Source of the DNA: Lacticaseibacillus camelliae DSM 22697 = JCM 13995
GTDB lineage: Bacteria; Bacillota; Bacilli; Lactobacillales; Lactobacillaceae
Length of the DNA: 41,310 nt
Assembly (NCBI RefSeq): GCF_001311195.1
Contig: NZ_BBAJ01000016.1
Location: forward strand, 1-41,310
Reading direction: 5' to 3'
A program made the position numbers and the translations under genes. Shown here in pieces: positions 9,687 through 19,955 of this stretch. Below the pieces are notes generated by a model that did not search any database, was not told where the DNA came from, and worked only from the letters and a program-made list of their open reading frames with translations. How positions within the stretch are numbered: position 1 is the first letter of the stretch; every line of letters begins with the position of its first letter.

Positions 9687-9892
9687 AACATCGAACGTGT
9701 TTGGGACGAGTAGGCAAAGTGTTTCGCTTAAGAAAGCAGGCGGCTGCTGCAAGCCTGTGCGAAGCTTCGGCGAACTGACCCAAGTCATGCACGCCGGCAC
9801 TGGCCGTTATCCAGAAACAAGGGCTGCTGTTAGGCAGAACTTAGGTGGTACCGCGGCAAAAAGCCGTCCTAACAATGTTAGGACGGTTTTTG
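9687..9892 (+). promoter_or_regulatory. T-box leader (leucine) controlling leuS
   Basis: The 14-nt T-box core AGGTGGTACCGCGG is at 9843-9856. It is followed by a terminator hairpin CCGTCCTAAC/GTTAGGACGG (9864-9886) and a T run. The stem I landmark GACGAGTAG lies near 9707. The most likely specifier is CTG within GAACTGACC (near 9774), which would read tRNA-Leu(CAG). The T-box bulge TGGT matches a discriminator A, as in both tRNA-Leu(CAG) genes of this window. Uncharged tRNA-Leu should stabilise the antiterminator and switch leuS on. Confidence 0.93.
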
Positions 9893-9936
9893 TCGTTTTT
9901 CCTACCACGCTCGATAAATTCAAGGAGGCATTAAGC

Positions 9937-12343
9937 ATGTACGATCACAAGGCGATCGAGAAAAAGTGGCAAAAGCACTGGGCTGAGCACAACGAGTTCA
10001 ACACGACGACGGACCCGAACAAGAAGAATTATTACGCGCTGGACATGTTTCCGTATCCGTCAGGGCAAGGCCTGCACGTTGGCCACCCTGAGGCTACACC
10101 GCCACGGACATTATCGCGCGGATGAAACGGGCCCAAGGCTACAACGTGCTCCACCCAATGGGCTGGGACGCTTTCGGGTTGCCTGCCGAGCAATACGCGC
10201 TGAATACCGGCCATAATCCCAAGGGCTTTACCCACAAAAACATCGAGACCTTCAAGCGCCAAATCAACAGTCTCGGCTTTTCCTACGACTGGAACCGGGA
10301 AATTGCCACTACGGATCCTAATTACTACAAGTGGACCCAGTGGATCTTCGAGCAGCTGTACAAGCATGGCCTGGCTTACGAGGCGGAAGTGCCGGTCAAC
10401 TGGAGCCCGGACCTGGGCACCGTGGTCGCCAACGAGGAAGTCATCGATGGCAAAACCGAGCGCGGCGGCTTCCCTGTGATTCGAAAGCCGATGCGTCAGT
10501 GGATGCTGAAAATCACCGCTTACGCCGACAAGCTTTTGGCCGACCTCGATGACCTCGATTGGCCGGAAAACATCAAGCAGATGCAGCGGAACTGGATCGG
10601 CCGCTCGGTGGGCGCGCAGATCACTTTTGAGGTACAAGGCACTGACAAGCAGTTCGATGTCTTTACCACCCGGCCAGACACCCTGTTTGGCGCAACCTAT
10701 GTGGTCATGGCGCCGGAGCACGCGCTTGTCGACGCCATCACGACCCCTGAGCAGAAGGCCGCGGTGGCTGCTTACAAGGCAGGCATCGAGCACAAGTCTG
10801 ACCTTGAGCGGACCGATTTGAATAAGGAAAAGACCGGCGTGTGGACCGGGGCCTATGCCACCAACCCGGTGAACGGGGATAAGTTGCCGATTTGGATCTC
10901 CGATTACGTGCTGGCGACATACGGCACCGGCGCCATCATGGCGGTGCCAGCTCACGACGATCGCGACTACGCGTTTGCCAAAAAGTTCAATCTGCCGATC
11001 CGCGCAGTCATCGAAGGCGGCGACATCGATGATGCTGCCTACACCGGCGACGGTGTGCACATCAATTCCGATTTTCTGAACGGCAAGAACAAGCAAGACG
11101 CCATTGACACGATGCTGCAGTGGCTGGAAGACAAGAAGATCGGCGAGAAGAAGGTCAACTACAAGCTGCGCGACTGGGTCTTCTCCCGGCAGCGCTACTG
11201 GGGCGAACCGATTCCGGTGATTCACTGGGAAGACGGCGAAACCACCCTGGTGCCCGAAGATGAGCTGCCCCTTGTGCTGCCTGAAGAGGCGGACATCAAG
11301 CCGAGCGGTACCGGCGAATCGCCACTGGCCAACCTGGACGACTGGGTCAACGTGGTCGATAAAAACGGCCGCAAAGGTAAGCGCGAGACGAACACCATGC
11401 CGCAGTGGGCAGGGTCGTCCTGGTACTTCCTGCGCTTTGTCGATCCCCACAACAAGGAAAAACTGGCCGATTACGATAAGCTGAAACAGTGGATGCCCGT
11501 TGATCTGTACATCGGTGGCGCGGAGCACGCGGTCCTCCACTTGCTGTACGCGCGGTTCTGGAATCTCTTCCTGTATGATATTGGCGTGATCCCGAACAAG
11601 GAACCCTTCCAGCGGCTGTTCAACCAGGGGATGATCCTGGGCGACAACCATGAGAAGATGAGCAAGAGCAAGGGCAACGTGGTCAATCCGGACGACGTGG
11701 TCGAAGAATACGGTGCTGATACGCTGCGGCTGTACGAGATGTTCATGGGCCGCTGGATGCCGGCATCGCCTGGAGCACAACTGGCCTGGCCGGGGCGCGG
11801 AAGTTCCTGGACCGTGTCTACACGACCTTCATCGACGACAATGGCAAAATGCGTGATCACATCACGACCATCAACGATGGCAAGCTCGACAAGGTTTACA
11901 ACGAAACGGTCAAGAAGGTCACCGAAGACTACGATGCGCTGCACTTTAACACGGCCATTTCACAGATGATGGTCTTCATCAACGAGGCGCGGAAGGTCGA
12001 TGACCTGCCGTACGCGTATGTCGAAGGGTTCGTCAAGCTGCTGGCGCCGATCGCCCCACACCTGATGGAGGAAATCTGGCAGAAGTTGGGCAATGAACAC
12101 AGCCTGACTTACGCCCCATGGCCAACTTACGACGAGAAGGCCTTGGTCACCAAGCAGGTCCAGCTGATGGTCCAGGTCAACGGCAAGCTCCGCGGTCATG
12201 TTATGGAAGCCGTGGATGTTGATAAAGATCAGGCCATTACGGATGCGATGGCGATCGATAACGTCAAGAAGTTCACGGCTGGCAAGACAATCGTTAAACA
12301 GATCGTGGTGCCAAATAAGATCGTCAATATCGTGGTTAAGTAG
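9937..12343 (+). CDS. leuS: Leucyl-tRNA synthetase (two frameshifts)
   Basis: Class I aminoacyl-tRNA synthetase charging tRNA-Leu. Visible: the HIGH-type motif in [16 protein letters not shown] (about residue 40-55), the CP1 editing domain including [13 protein letters not shown], and the KMSKS loop in [16 protein letters not shown]. The C-terminal anticodon-binding region ends in [12 protein letters not shown]. The reconstructed length is 802 aa, normal for Gram-positive LeuRS. Two single-base losses split it: one G near 10093 ([17 protein letters not shown] expected) and one C near 11752 ([10 protein letters not shown] expected). Since the enzyme is essential and otherwise well conserved, sequence error is far likelier than a real mutation. 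AAGGAGG lies 8 nt before the ATG. The T-box leader controls expression. Confidence 0.95.
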
Positions 12344-12351
12344 TGCTAAAG

Positions 12352-12378
12352 TGGTCCGGCGCAGGTCGGACCATTTTT
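12352..12378 (+). terminator. Terminator after leuS
   Basis: TGGTCCG pairs with CGGACCA around an 8-nt loop, followed by T5. The 138 bp from here to the flippase start hold no recognised gene. Confidence 0.88.
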
Positions 12379-12516
12379 GTGCGAAAAATTACGGATTGCT
12401 AACGTCTCCGGGTTCTGATTGAAAGGAGCCCGTGCTTCACTTAAAATAGAGAATAATCTAAAGGGCCTCACCGTTTCAGTAGAGGTCATATCAAGTGAGA
12501 AAATTGGGGTAAAGGC

Positions 12517-14149
12517 ATGGCAAAAAAACCGCAAGTCAAAACACCGAGTGCGCAGGAACAAATGCTGCGCGGGTCGCTTGGATGACAGCCGGAAGTATTT
12601 TTGTCCCGAGTCCTCGGGGCAATTTATATTATTCCGTGGCGCATCTGGTTAGGTGCGGCTTTTTTTGGCGGCCAATAATCTGTTTACCAAAGGGTACAAC
12701 ATTTACAGCATTTTCCTGACGATTGCGACGGCCGGGGTGCCAGGGGCGATTTCTAAGCAGGTGGCCCATTACAACGCGATGAATGAGTACCGCACCGGCA
12801 TTCGGCTCTTCAAGCAAGGCACCATTTTGATGGGGGCCATGGGGCTGCTGTCCTTTGGCTTGATGTGGGTGCTGGCGCCGTGGCTGGCGCTCAACGACCC
12901 TGCGCTGACGCAGGTCTACCGGTCGCTGGCCTGGCCGCTGCTGATCATTCCTGTCATGAGTATCATGCGGGGGTTCTTCCAGGGCTATAACGACATGGCG
13001 CCGTCTGCGCTGTCGCAGCTGGTTGAGCAGGTGGCACGCGTCATTTACATGCTGGTCATGACTTACGCCATCATGGTGCTGGGCAGTCACAATTACGTGG
13101 ATGCGGCGTCGCAGTCGACGTTTGCCGCGTTCGTCGGGGCCGTTTTTGGCCTGTTGTTGCTGGTTTTAGTCCTGCTTTCCCGGCGCCAGAAGTATCAGAC
13201 CTTGGTGGAGGGGTCGACAGATGCCGTGAAGATCTCCACGCCACACATCCTGAAGGAAATTGTGGCGCAGGCGGTGCCGTTCATCATTATTGGGTCCGGT
13301 ATCAACCTTTACTACTTGTTCGATCAGTACACCTTTAATCCCATGATGGCCAGCCATTGGCGCGCCAGCACGGTCGAACTGAATAGTTTGTTCACGCTGT
13401 TTGCCGGGAACGCCAATAAGCTGATCATGATCGTGATCAGCTTGGCGGTCGCCATGTCGTCGACGGTGCTGCCGCTGCTTTCAGGGGCGAAGACGCGTGG
13501 GGATAAGCACGCCATCGGCGAACAGGTGACCAATCTGCTTCAGCTGTTCTTCATTGTCATGGTGCCCAGTGCACTGGGGATGGCGGCGGTGGCCAAGCCG
13601 CTTTACGTGGTTTTCTATTCTTACGATCAGCTTGGCATTCGGCTGCTGGTGCTTTCTGCGTTTGTGGCGGTGGGCATGGGCTTGTTCACGGTGCTGGCCG
13701 CGGCACTGCAAGGACTGTTTCACAACCGCATCGCCATTTACGACATGCTCGTGGGGATGGTCGTGAAGGTCGTCCTGCAGTGGCCGCTGATTTACTTCCT
13801 GAATGTCTGGGGGCCATTAGTCGCGACCTTGGCCGGGATGCTGGTGTCCAGCCTGCTCATGATTCACGCGCTGCGTCAGCGTTATCCGGTCCGGCTGCGG
13901 CAAACCGGTCGGCGCCTGGTCGGGATCACGCTGTTTTCGGTATTGATGGCAGTCGTTGTGCGGCTGATCGTCTGGCTGGTGGGTCTGGTGATTGCGCCTG
14001 AACGCGCAGTCGGTGCGGTGGTTGCCCTGGTGATTGCAGTGCCGGTTGGGGTCGTCATTTACGGCTATGCGCTGCTGAAGACGCGCCTGGCTGACATGGT
14101 GCTGGGCGAACGCGTTGGCCGGCTGCGCACGCGCCTGCACATGAGGTAG
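12517..14149 (+). CDS. MOP-superfamily polysaccharide / lipid II flippase, YtgP (MurJ)-like (three frame breaks)
   Basis: Polytopic membrane protein of the oligosaccharide flippase family; in Bacillus the YtgP member moves the peptidoglycan precursor lipid II across the membrane. The reading begins MAKKPQVKTPSAQEQMLRGS, then the conserved start of helix 1 (SRVLGAIYIIPWRIWLG) and FTKGYNIYSIFLTIATAGVPGAISKQVA. About 14 hydrophobic segments follow. The reconstructed length is 543 aa, close to Bacillus YtgP. Breaks cluster at the 5' end: a missing base near 12577, an extra T at 12598-12602 and an extra T in the run 12660-12666. From 12667 on the frame is clean. Position between leuS and rsuA fits this family. 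A teichoic acid or capsule flippase is the alternative. Confidence 0.83.
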
Positions 14150-14153
14150 GCCA

Positions 14154-14862
14154 ATGAGATTAGATCGCTATTTGGCTAATCTTCAGTACGGGACGCGCAG
14201 CGACGTCAAAAAAATGATCAAGGCCAATCGGGTCGCATTGATGGCCAAAAAGTTCGCAATGGCAGTGTGGCTGTCGCGCCCGGTGCGCAGGTGACCGTCG
14301 ACGGTGAAGTGGTTGGCGGCAGTCTGCAGGTTTACTACTTGATGAATAAGCCCAGCGGGGTCTTAACGGCTAATTCCGACGCGGCCCAGAAAACGGTCCT
14401 TGATTTGATTCGCCCGGCCGATAAGCGGCCGGGCCTGTACCCGGTTGGTCGGCTGGATAAGGACACGACCGGCTTGCTGTTACTTACCAATGATGGCGCA
14501 CTCGGACATGCGCTTTTGGCCCCTAAGCGCATGTGCCAAAGACCTACCTGGTGACGCTGGCTTCGCCGCTAACGCCTGCGATGGCGCAACAATTGGCACA
14601 TGGGATCACCTTTCAGGAGTTCACCAGCGCACCTGCGACCGTGGTGGTGCGCCCCGCAAGCGGCCAGCGTCTAATTGAGTTAACGATTCACGAAGGCAAG
14701 TTTCATCAGGTGAAGCGGATGCTCAAGGCAGTGGGTAATCAGGTCACTGCCTTGGCACGGGTTCAAATGGGCCCGTTGCAGCTGCCCCCAGACTTAGCGC
14801 CTGGGCATTACCGGAGCCTGACGGCTGAGGAGTTGGGCCAGCTGCTCAAGGCAAAAAAATAA
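14154..14862 (+). CDS. rsuA: RsuA-type 16S rRNA pseudouridine synthase (two frameshifts)
   Basis: Isomerises a uridine in the small-subunit rRNA (U516 in E. coli numbering). It has an N-terminal S4-like RNA-binding domain (MRLDRYLANLQYGTRSDVKKMIK, then VRNGSVAVAPGAQVTVDGE) and the catalytic GRLDKDTTGLLLLTNDG with the conserved Asp. The C-terminal part contains EGKFHQVKRMLKAVGN, typical of the RsuA/RluB/E/F group. The reconstructed length is 236 aa. One base is missing near 14242, and one C near 14530 (APKRHVPKTYLV expected). The start lies 4 nt after the flippase stop, so the two are probably translationally coupled. Confidence 0.9.
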
Positions 14863-14896
14863 TCGAACCGCCACCTGGCGATTCGATTATTTTTTT
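14852..14896. terminator. Bidirectional terminator between rsuA and the hydrate dehydratase gene
   Basis: AAAAAATAATCGAA and TTCGATTATTTTTTT flank an inner stem CGCCACCTGGCG. A tracts on one side and T tracts on the other serve both converging genes. Confidence 0.92.
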
Positions 14897-14901
14897 CGGC
14901 C

Positions 14902-15732
14902 TTACACCTGCGCTGCGGCAGCGCGCTGCATGTAGTTTGGCAGCTGCTGAATCAGCATCGACGGGAGGACCACGTAATTGGTTTTCGCCAGTTCCTCGGC
15001 GATTGCGCTGTGGGCGTAGACCGCTGCTGAGACGACATCGTCGCTCAGGCCGAACTGGGCAATGAAGCCGGCCAGCATGCCAACGAGGGTGTCGCCCATG
15101 CCGCCGGTGGCCATTGCAGGGGTGCCCACGGGGTTCTCATAGCTGGCTGTTGGCGTAAATAGTTCGGTGCGGTGTGATTTCACGATCACCGTTCCGGGCA
15201 GTTTAGTTGCGGCGGTTTGGTTGGCCAGTGGGGTTTGATCCCGCACGGCAATGCCGGAAAGACGCTGCCATTCCATCTGGTGTGGGGTCCAAACGGTGCG
15301 GGCGTGGCTGACAGTGAGTTGGTGCTCGGCAATCAGCGTGATCGCCGAGCCGTCGATGATCAGCGCCTGCGAATCCTTGACGGTTTTCAAGGTGTGGCTC
15401 AGGATCGATGCGGCCAGCTCATCGGTGCCTAGGCCGGGGCCAATCGCGACGACGTCCACCGTGCGGATCAAGGCCATCAGCTGCGGATCATCGTAGGGGA
15501 TGATCATAGCCTCAGGCAGGCGGGCGTGTAAGGCGCTACGGTTGACTGGCGCGGTGGCGACGCTGACCAGGCCGGCACCACAATAGACGGCAGCGCTGGC
15601 GGCCATGATTGCGGCCCCACCGAACTGAGCGTTCCCGCCGATGACCAGCACGCGCCCAAAAGTCCCTTTGTGGCTTTCTTGGGGCCGCGGCTGGATGACC
15701 CGATTGATCAACGATGCGGAAATCTTCTTCAC
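14902..15732 (-). CDS. nnrD: ADP-dependent NAD(P)H-hydrate dehydratase
   Basis: Nicotinamide-nucleotide repair enzyme of the ribokinase-like fold that turns damaged NAD(P)H hydrate back into NAD(P)H. Motifs: KGTFGRVLVIGGNAQFGGAA near the N-terminus, VVAIGPGLGTDE, DGSAITLI, WTPHQMEWQRLSG, VIVKSHRTELF and the catalytic GTPAMATGGMGDTLVG. The frame is intact. I chose GTG 15732 (276 aa) because GAGGTG precedes it by about 8 nt; the longer open frame to 15798 overlaps the tRNA-Leu promoter on the other strand. No epimerase domain is fused, so it is the stand-alone NnrD type. Confidence 0.92.
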   Translation of the reverse strand: MKKISASLINRVIQPRPQESHKGTFGRVLVIGGNAQFGGAAIMAASAAVYCGAGLVSVATAPVNRSALHARLPEAMIIPYDDPQLMALIRTVDVVAIGPGLGTDELAASILSHTLKTVKDSQALIIDGSAITLIAEHQLTVSHARTVWTPHQMEWQRLSGIAVRDQTPLANQTAATKLPGTVIVKSHRTELFTPTASYENPVGTPAMATGGMGDTLVGMLAGFIAQFGLSDDVVSAAVYAHSAIAEELAKTNYVVLPSMLIQQLPNYMQRAAAAQV

Positions 15733-15791
15733 AGCAATCACCTCATCAGCATTATACCGCACCACTAGGTGGCTTTTTTTCCCAAAAGGGG

Positions 15792-15820
15792 TTGGCAAGA
15801 CGCCGTTTGATTGATATACT
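15792..15820 (+). promoter_or_regulatory. Promoter of tRNA-Leu copy 1
   Basis: TTGGCA (15792-15797), a 17-bp spacer and TATACT (15815-15820), 13 bp before the tRNA. The same arrangement precedes the second copy. Confidence 0.8.
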
Positions 15821-15833
15821 TATTCCTGTTGTT

Positions 15834-15917
15834 GCCGCAATGGCGGAATTGGCAGACGCGCAGTGTTCAGGTCGCTGTAGGGTTTTCCCTGTGCAGGTTC
15901 GACTCCTGTTTGCGGCA
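15834..15917 (+). tRNA. tRNA-Leu (anticodon CAG), copy 1
   Basis: Acceptor GCCGCAA/TTGCGGC, discriminator A, no encoded CCA. The anticodon stem CAGTG/CGCTG (one G-U pair) holds loop TTCAGGT, anticodon CAG. A long variable arm with a GTAGGG/CCCTGT-type stem follows. The sequence is identical over its 84 nt to the copy at 23108. It has its own promoter and terminator. Confidence 0.95.
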
Positions 15918-15930
15918 TCAGGCGACATCG

Positions 15931-15961
15931 AAGTCGGTCATCGAAAGGTGATCGACTTTTT
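15931..15961 (+). terminator. Terminator of tRNA-Leu copy 1
   Basis: AAGTCGGTCATC pairs fully (two wobbles) with GGTGATCGACTT around a GAAA tetraloop, followed by T5. Confidence 0.9.
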
Positions 15962-15965
15962 CTTT

Positions 15966-16260
15966 TGCGTTTTTATGGGTCACCGGGGTTTGCAGGGGGA
16001 AATCATGGCAATCGCAAAAAAGATATTTCAAAGGTTAAATATTGCAAACCATGACTCATTCTAAGAAGCCGGCTGGCCAACTTAGAATCCTTTAATACTT
16101 GGCAAACGCGAGAGACCAGGGACTGGATGCCTCAGAAAACTCCGTTGCAGTGGGCAATTTTGCGCCTGCTTCTGTTCGTCAGTGGTGACTGAGCCCCGGT
16201 GTCAGCCAGAATTGTTCAAGAAAAAAATCGCATTTGTTCGCGAAAAACCTCCACACATGC
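15966..16260. other. Non-coding stretch before opp, with one hairpin
   Basis: I find no convincing gene here. A hairpin TTCTAAG/CTTAGAA (16059-16087, 15-nt loop) is present without a T run. The rest is unstructured to my eye and the start of an opp leader may be excluded, because the clear promoter lies at 16261. A small RNA cannot be ruled out. Confidence 0.4.
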
Positions 16261-16289
16261 TTGACACCCCCCTCTAATCAATTTATAAT
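16261..16289 (+). promoter_or_regulatory. Consensus sigma-A promoter of oppA
   Basis: TTGACA (16261-16266) and TATAAT (16284-16289) with exactly 17 bp between them, a full consensus match. Transcription should start near 16296, giving a leader of about 60 nt. Strong constitutive expression fits a peptide-binding lipoprotein. Confidence 0.92.
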
Positions 16290-16356
16290 CTTAGATATTC
16301 TCAAGTACGTTAGAGGCGGAATTGGGAACTATCTCATAGGTTGGAGGCTTATGTGT

Positions 16357-18326
16357 ATGAAGATGAATAAGAAACGAGGCGCGGTGGTCGTCGCATTGAC
16401 GCTGGCCACACTGCTCGCTGCTTGCGGTAATAGCTCAAGTAGCAACAGTTCCTCAAAGAACAGCACTTATAATTATGTGTATTCGACTGATCCGGATAAC
16501 TTTGATTACTCCGTTACCAGTCGTGCGACCAACAGTAATCACTTGGCCAACTTCGAAGAGCCTTTGATGAGCACTAACAAGTATGGTGAAATCGTCCCAG
16601 GTCTGGCAAGTTCTTACAAGGTGACCAATGGCGGCAAGACTTACACTTACACGCTGCGTAAGGGTGTGAAGTGGGTCGATGCCCAAGGCAACACGTATGC
16701 CAACGTTAAGCCGCAAGACTTTATCACTGGTATGAAGCACGCCGTTGAAGCAAAGTCCGAAACCTTGTACATCGTTCAAGGCTCCATCAAGGGCTTGGAT
16801 GATTACGTCAATGGTAAGACCAAAGACTTCAACAAGGTCGGCATCAAGGTTGTTGGCAAGAACAAGATTCAGTACAACTTGAATGAAGCAGAACCATTCT
16901 GGAACTCCAAGTTGCAATATGGGATCTTGGAGCCAGTCAACGCGAAGTTCTTGGCTGAAAAGGGCAAGAGCTACGGCCAGCCAAAGGCTAACGCGATTTT
17001 GTACGATGGCCCATACCTGCTGAAGAACTTCACTTCGAAGTCTGTCATCGAGTACACGGCTAACCCGAAGTACTGGAACAAGAAGAACGTTCACGTTACG
17101 GACGTCAAGGAAACATACAACGACGGGTCAAACCCAGACGCTTTGTACAAGTCCTTCCAGAAGGGTGATTTCTCTCAGGCGCGGGTATACCCGAACCTGC
17201 CAGGTTACAAGTCAGTTAACAAGAAGAACGTTGTTTGGGGTCCTCAGGACGCTTCGACGTACAACATGACCTTCAACTTGGACCGTAAGTCATACAACAT
17301 GACCGATAAGAAGACGGACAAGCAAAAGGCTGACACGAAGAAGGCTGTTTTGAACAAGGACTTCCGTCTGGCGATTCAGTTTGCGTTTAACAAGACCGCG
17401 TACAACGCGCAGTCAACTGGTGCCGCTGGTGCGACGAAGTCTCTGCGTAATTCATTCATCCCGCCTACTTTTGTTCAGGCTGACGGTAAGAACATCGGGA
17501 CCTTCACCCAGACAGATCTGCACGCACTGGGCTCTGAATACAAGTTCATGGATCTGACGGATGCGCAGGATGGCACTTACAACAAGGCTGCTGCCAAGCT
17601 GAATTTGCCAAGGCGAAGAAGGCACTGTCTGCTGAAGGGGTTTCATTCCCAATCAAGCTTGATCTTCCTGAAGAGGAAAAACAGGCGCTGCAGCTGAACC
17701 AAGCTAAGTCCTTCAAGAAATCTGTTGAGTCCGTGCTGGGCAAAGACAATGTTGAAATCGACATCATCCAAGCTGCTGAAGACAAGTACTTGGCAGGGAC
17801 TTACCAAGCTGCAACTGGTGCACAGTCCGACTTTGATATCAGTAACGCTTCCGGCTGGAGTCCTGACTATCAGGATCCTTCCACTTACCTGGATATCTAC
17901 AAGCCATCTAGTGGTGCGCTGCTGAACACCTTGGGTCTGACGCCTGCTTCTGCTTTGACTTCCGCAGCCGACAAGGCTGATTACGCCAAGGCTGCCAAGG
18001 CTGCAGGTCTTGATAAATTTGAGGAATTGACTAACCAAGCCGAGGCCATCACAACTGACACGAATGCTCGTAACAAGGCTTTTGCTAAGGCTGAAGCTTA
18101 CCTGTTGAGCACTGGCGTTCAAATTCCAATCAATTCTCTGGGCGGTACTCCTTCTGTAACGAAAGTTGTTCCATTTACTGGTTTGAAGTCATGGACTGGT
18201 GCAAGTTCATCTCGTTTCGATGGGATGAAGATGCAGTCTAAGCCTGTTACGACTTCGCAGTTCAACAAGGCACTCAAGGCGTGGACCGCAAAGCGCGCTG
18301 AAATTGCTAAGGAACAGGACAAGTAA
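16357..18326 (+). CDS. oppA: Oligopeptide ABC transporter substrate-binding lipoprotein, OppA/AmiA type (one frameshift)
   Basis: Extracellular lipid-anchored receptor that captures peptides for the OppBCDF importer. The N-terminus MKMNKKRGAVVVALTLATLLAACG is a lipoprotein signal with lipobox LAAC; a Ser/Asn-rich linker follows. SBP family 5 features are visible (LANFEEPLMSTNKYGEIVPGLASSY, TYTYTLRKGVKWVDAQGN). The reconstructed length is 656 aa, close to streptococcal AmiA rather than shorter OppA proteins. One base is missing near 17603 (AAKL-EFAKAKKALSAEG expected). I chose ATG 16357, 9 nt after GGAGG; ATG 16351 is too close. Codon use is strongly biased (AAG, AAC, TAC), typical of a highly expressed gene. 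Confidence 0.93.
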
Positions 18327-18373
18327 ACTAAGCTTTGAGCTGACTCGATAAGCTCTTTGAACTTAGGCGTGTT

Positions 18374-18415
18374 AAAGGGCTAGCACACTGATAATGTGAC
18401 TAGCCCTTTTTCTTT
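18374..18415 (+). terminator. Terminator or attenuator between oppA and oppB
   Basis: AAAGGGCTAG-CACA pairs with TGTG-CTAGCCCTTT, followed by T-rich sequence. It lies inside the operon 27 bp before oppB with no new promoter visible, so it probably lets oppA be made in excess over the membrane parts. Confidence 0.85.
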
Positions 18416-18441
18416 AATGAAGATAAGAGGGGGAACCGCAC

Positions 18442-19952
18442 ATGAAGAAGTATCTGTTCTTTCGCGTACTTCGTTCAATCGTGAGTATCTTTCTGGTCAC
18501 GACCCTGACATTCATCCTGATCTACACGATGATCCCACGACGGGACGTGTTCAAGCAGGATCCGATGATCAACAAGTTGTCCTCGAAGCCCGACTCGCTG
18601 ACTGATTACAAGAATAACGCGTACGAAAAAAATGAACTACATGGATTACAAGGACACTAGGTCACTGATCAAGACGGTCGAGAAAGCCGATCCTAAGGTC
18701 ACAGTGACAGCTGCCCATACCGCCTCCAACCAAGCTGCGTTCGAAAAGTGGACGAAGGCTAATGGTTATACCTTGCACCGCTTTAAGATCAGCAAGGATT
18801 ACTATGCTACGCGTGATCTGCCAATTTGGGAACGGCTCGGCCGCTTCTATGGCAATATGATCAAAATCGATACCCCGTGGGCCATTCATGACCCGAAAAA
18901 CCCGAATCTGCCGCGCTACCTGAAGATCAAGCATGATCCTTTGGTTGGCTGGGCTGTCGTTGGTTCGGGGACAAAGTACCGTTACCAGCTTTACTTCAAC
19001 TCGAAGTTTCCGTACATTCACGAGAACTTCTTGAAGTTCAACCTTGGGACTTCCTATCCAACTTATGCTGGCGAACCTGTCAGTGAAGTGATTGGCGGCG
19101 GCCAAGGCCCTGCCGACAGCATCACTAAGACGTTCCCGAACGGTCGTAAGCTCATCACGTCTGATGACGTGTACACACGGGCCTACCAGCCGCGGAAGCA
19201 CCGCGATCCCGAAGCCTATGAACAGTACAAGGACGATTACACCAGTACCGAGCAACTCAACCGCGATCCTTCAATGGTTGGGACTTCTGTCCGGGCCGGG
19301 TTCATCGGGCTGATCATCTCGTACGCCATTGCGATTCCGATGGCCATTTACATGGCGCGGAAAAAAAGGCAAGTGGTTCGACCGCGCCGGGACCTTCGTG
19401 GTCACCGTGCTGATTGCCGTCCCGAGTCTGGCCTTCATCTACGTCTTCCGTTACTTAGGGGCCACGCTGTTCGGCCTGCCGGATTCATTTCCAACTTTGG
19501 GGGCCGAGAACTGGCGTTCTTGGGTTCTGCCTGCGGTGGTCTTAGGGCTGCTGAGCGTTTCCGGGCTGGTGATCTGGTTCCGGCGTTTCATGATCGACCA
19601 GCAGAAGTCTGATTACGTGAAATTTGCCAAGGCCAAGGGCCTGAACGAAAGCGAAATTTACACCAAGCATATCTTTAAGAACGCCTCGATTCCAATCGTT
19701 CAGGGGATTCCTGGATCTATCATCGGATTGATCGGTGGGGCCACGATGACCGAAGAGATTTTCGCTGCCCCTGGGATGGGGAAGATGCTGCCAGATTCAA
19801 TTTCTGCGCACAATAACGCGGTCGTTATCGCACTGGTCTTCATCTTCACCACCATTGCTGTTCTCTCCGTTCTGCTTGGCGACATTGCCATGGTCCTAGT
19901 TGATCCGCGAATTAAGCTGTCGTCGTCCGACACATCAAAGGGGGAGGAATAG
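18442..19952 (+). CDS. oppB: Oligopeptide ABC transporter permease OppB/AmiC type (two frameshifts)
   Basis: First membrane subunit of the peptide importer. Helix 1 (LRSIVSIFLVTTLTFILIYTMI) is followed by an external insert of about 230 residues before the remaining helices; the reconstructed 502 aa matches the long AmiC form (about 498 aa) rather than the roughly 300-aa OppB. The C-terminal half carries the permease EAA-type loop (YVKFAKAKGLNESEIYTKHIFKNAS, read in pieces). Two extra A bases break the frame: runs of seven at 18626-18632 and 19361-19367, each expected to be six. GGGGG lies upstream of the ATG. It is followed by oppC after 3 nt. Confidence 0.92.
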
Positions 19953-19955
19953 TCA

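Noticed and set aside
10032-11780. 582-codon open frame on the minus strand
   Set aside because: It lies antisense to leuS, whose plus-strand product has clear synthetase motifs. The minus reading has biased, low-complexity His/Val/Arg composition, no SD-supported start and no recognisable domain.
12419-12652. Separate 77-codon ORF before the flippase
   Set aside because: Its reading is the out-of-frame 5' end of the flippase gene; the true N-terminus can be pieced together from three frames around 12577-12666.
15714-16064. Open frame across tRNA-Leu copy 1
   Set aside because: It reads straight through the tRNA and its terminator, and an almost identical peptide arises at the second copy for the same reason.
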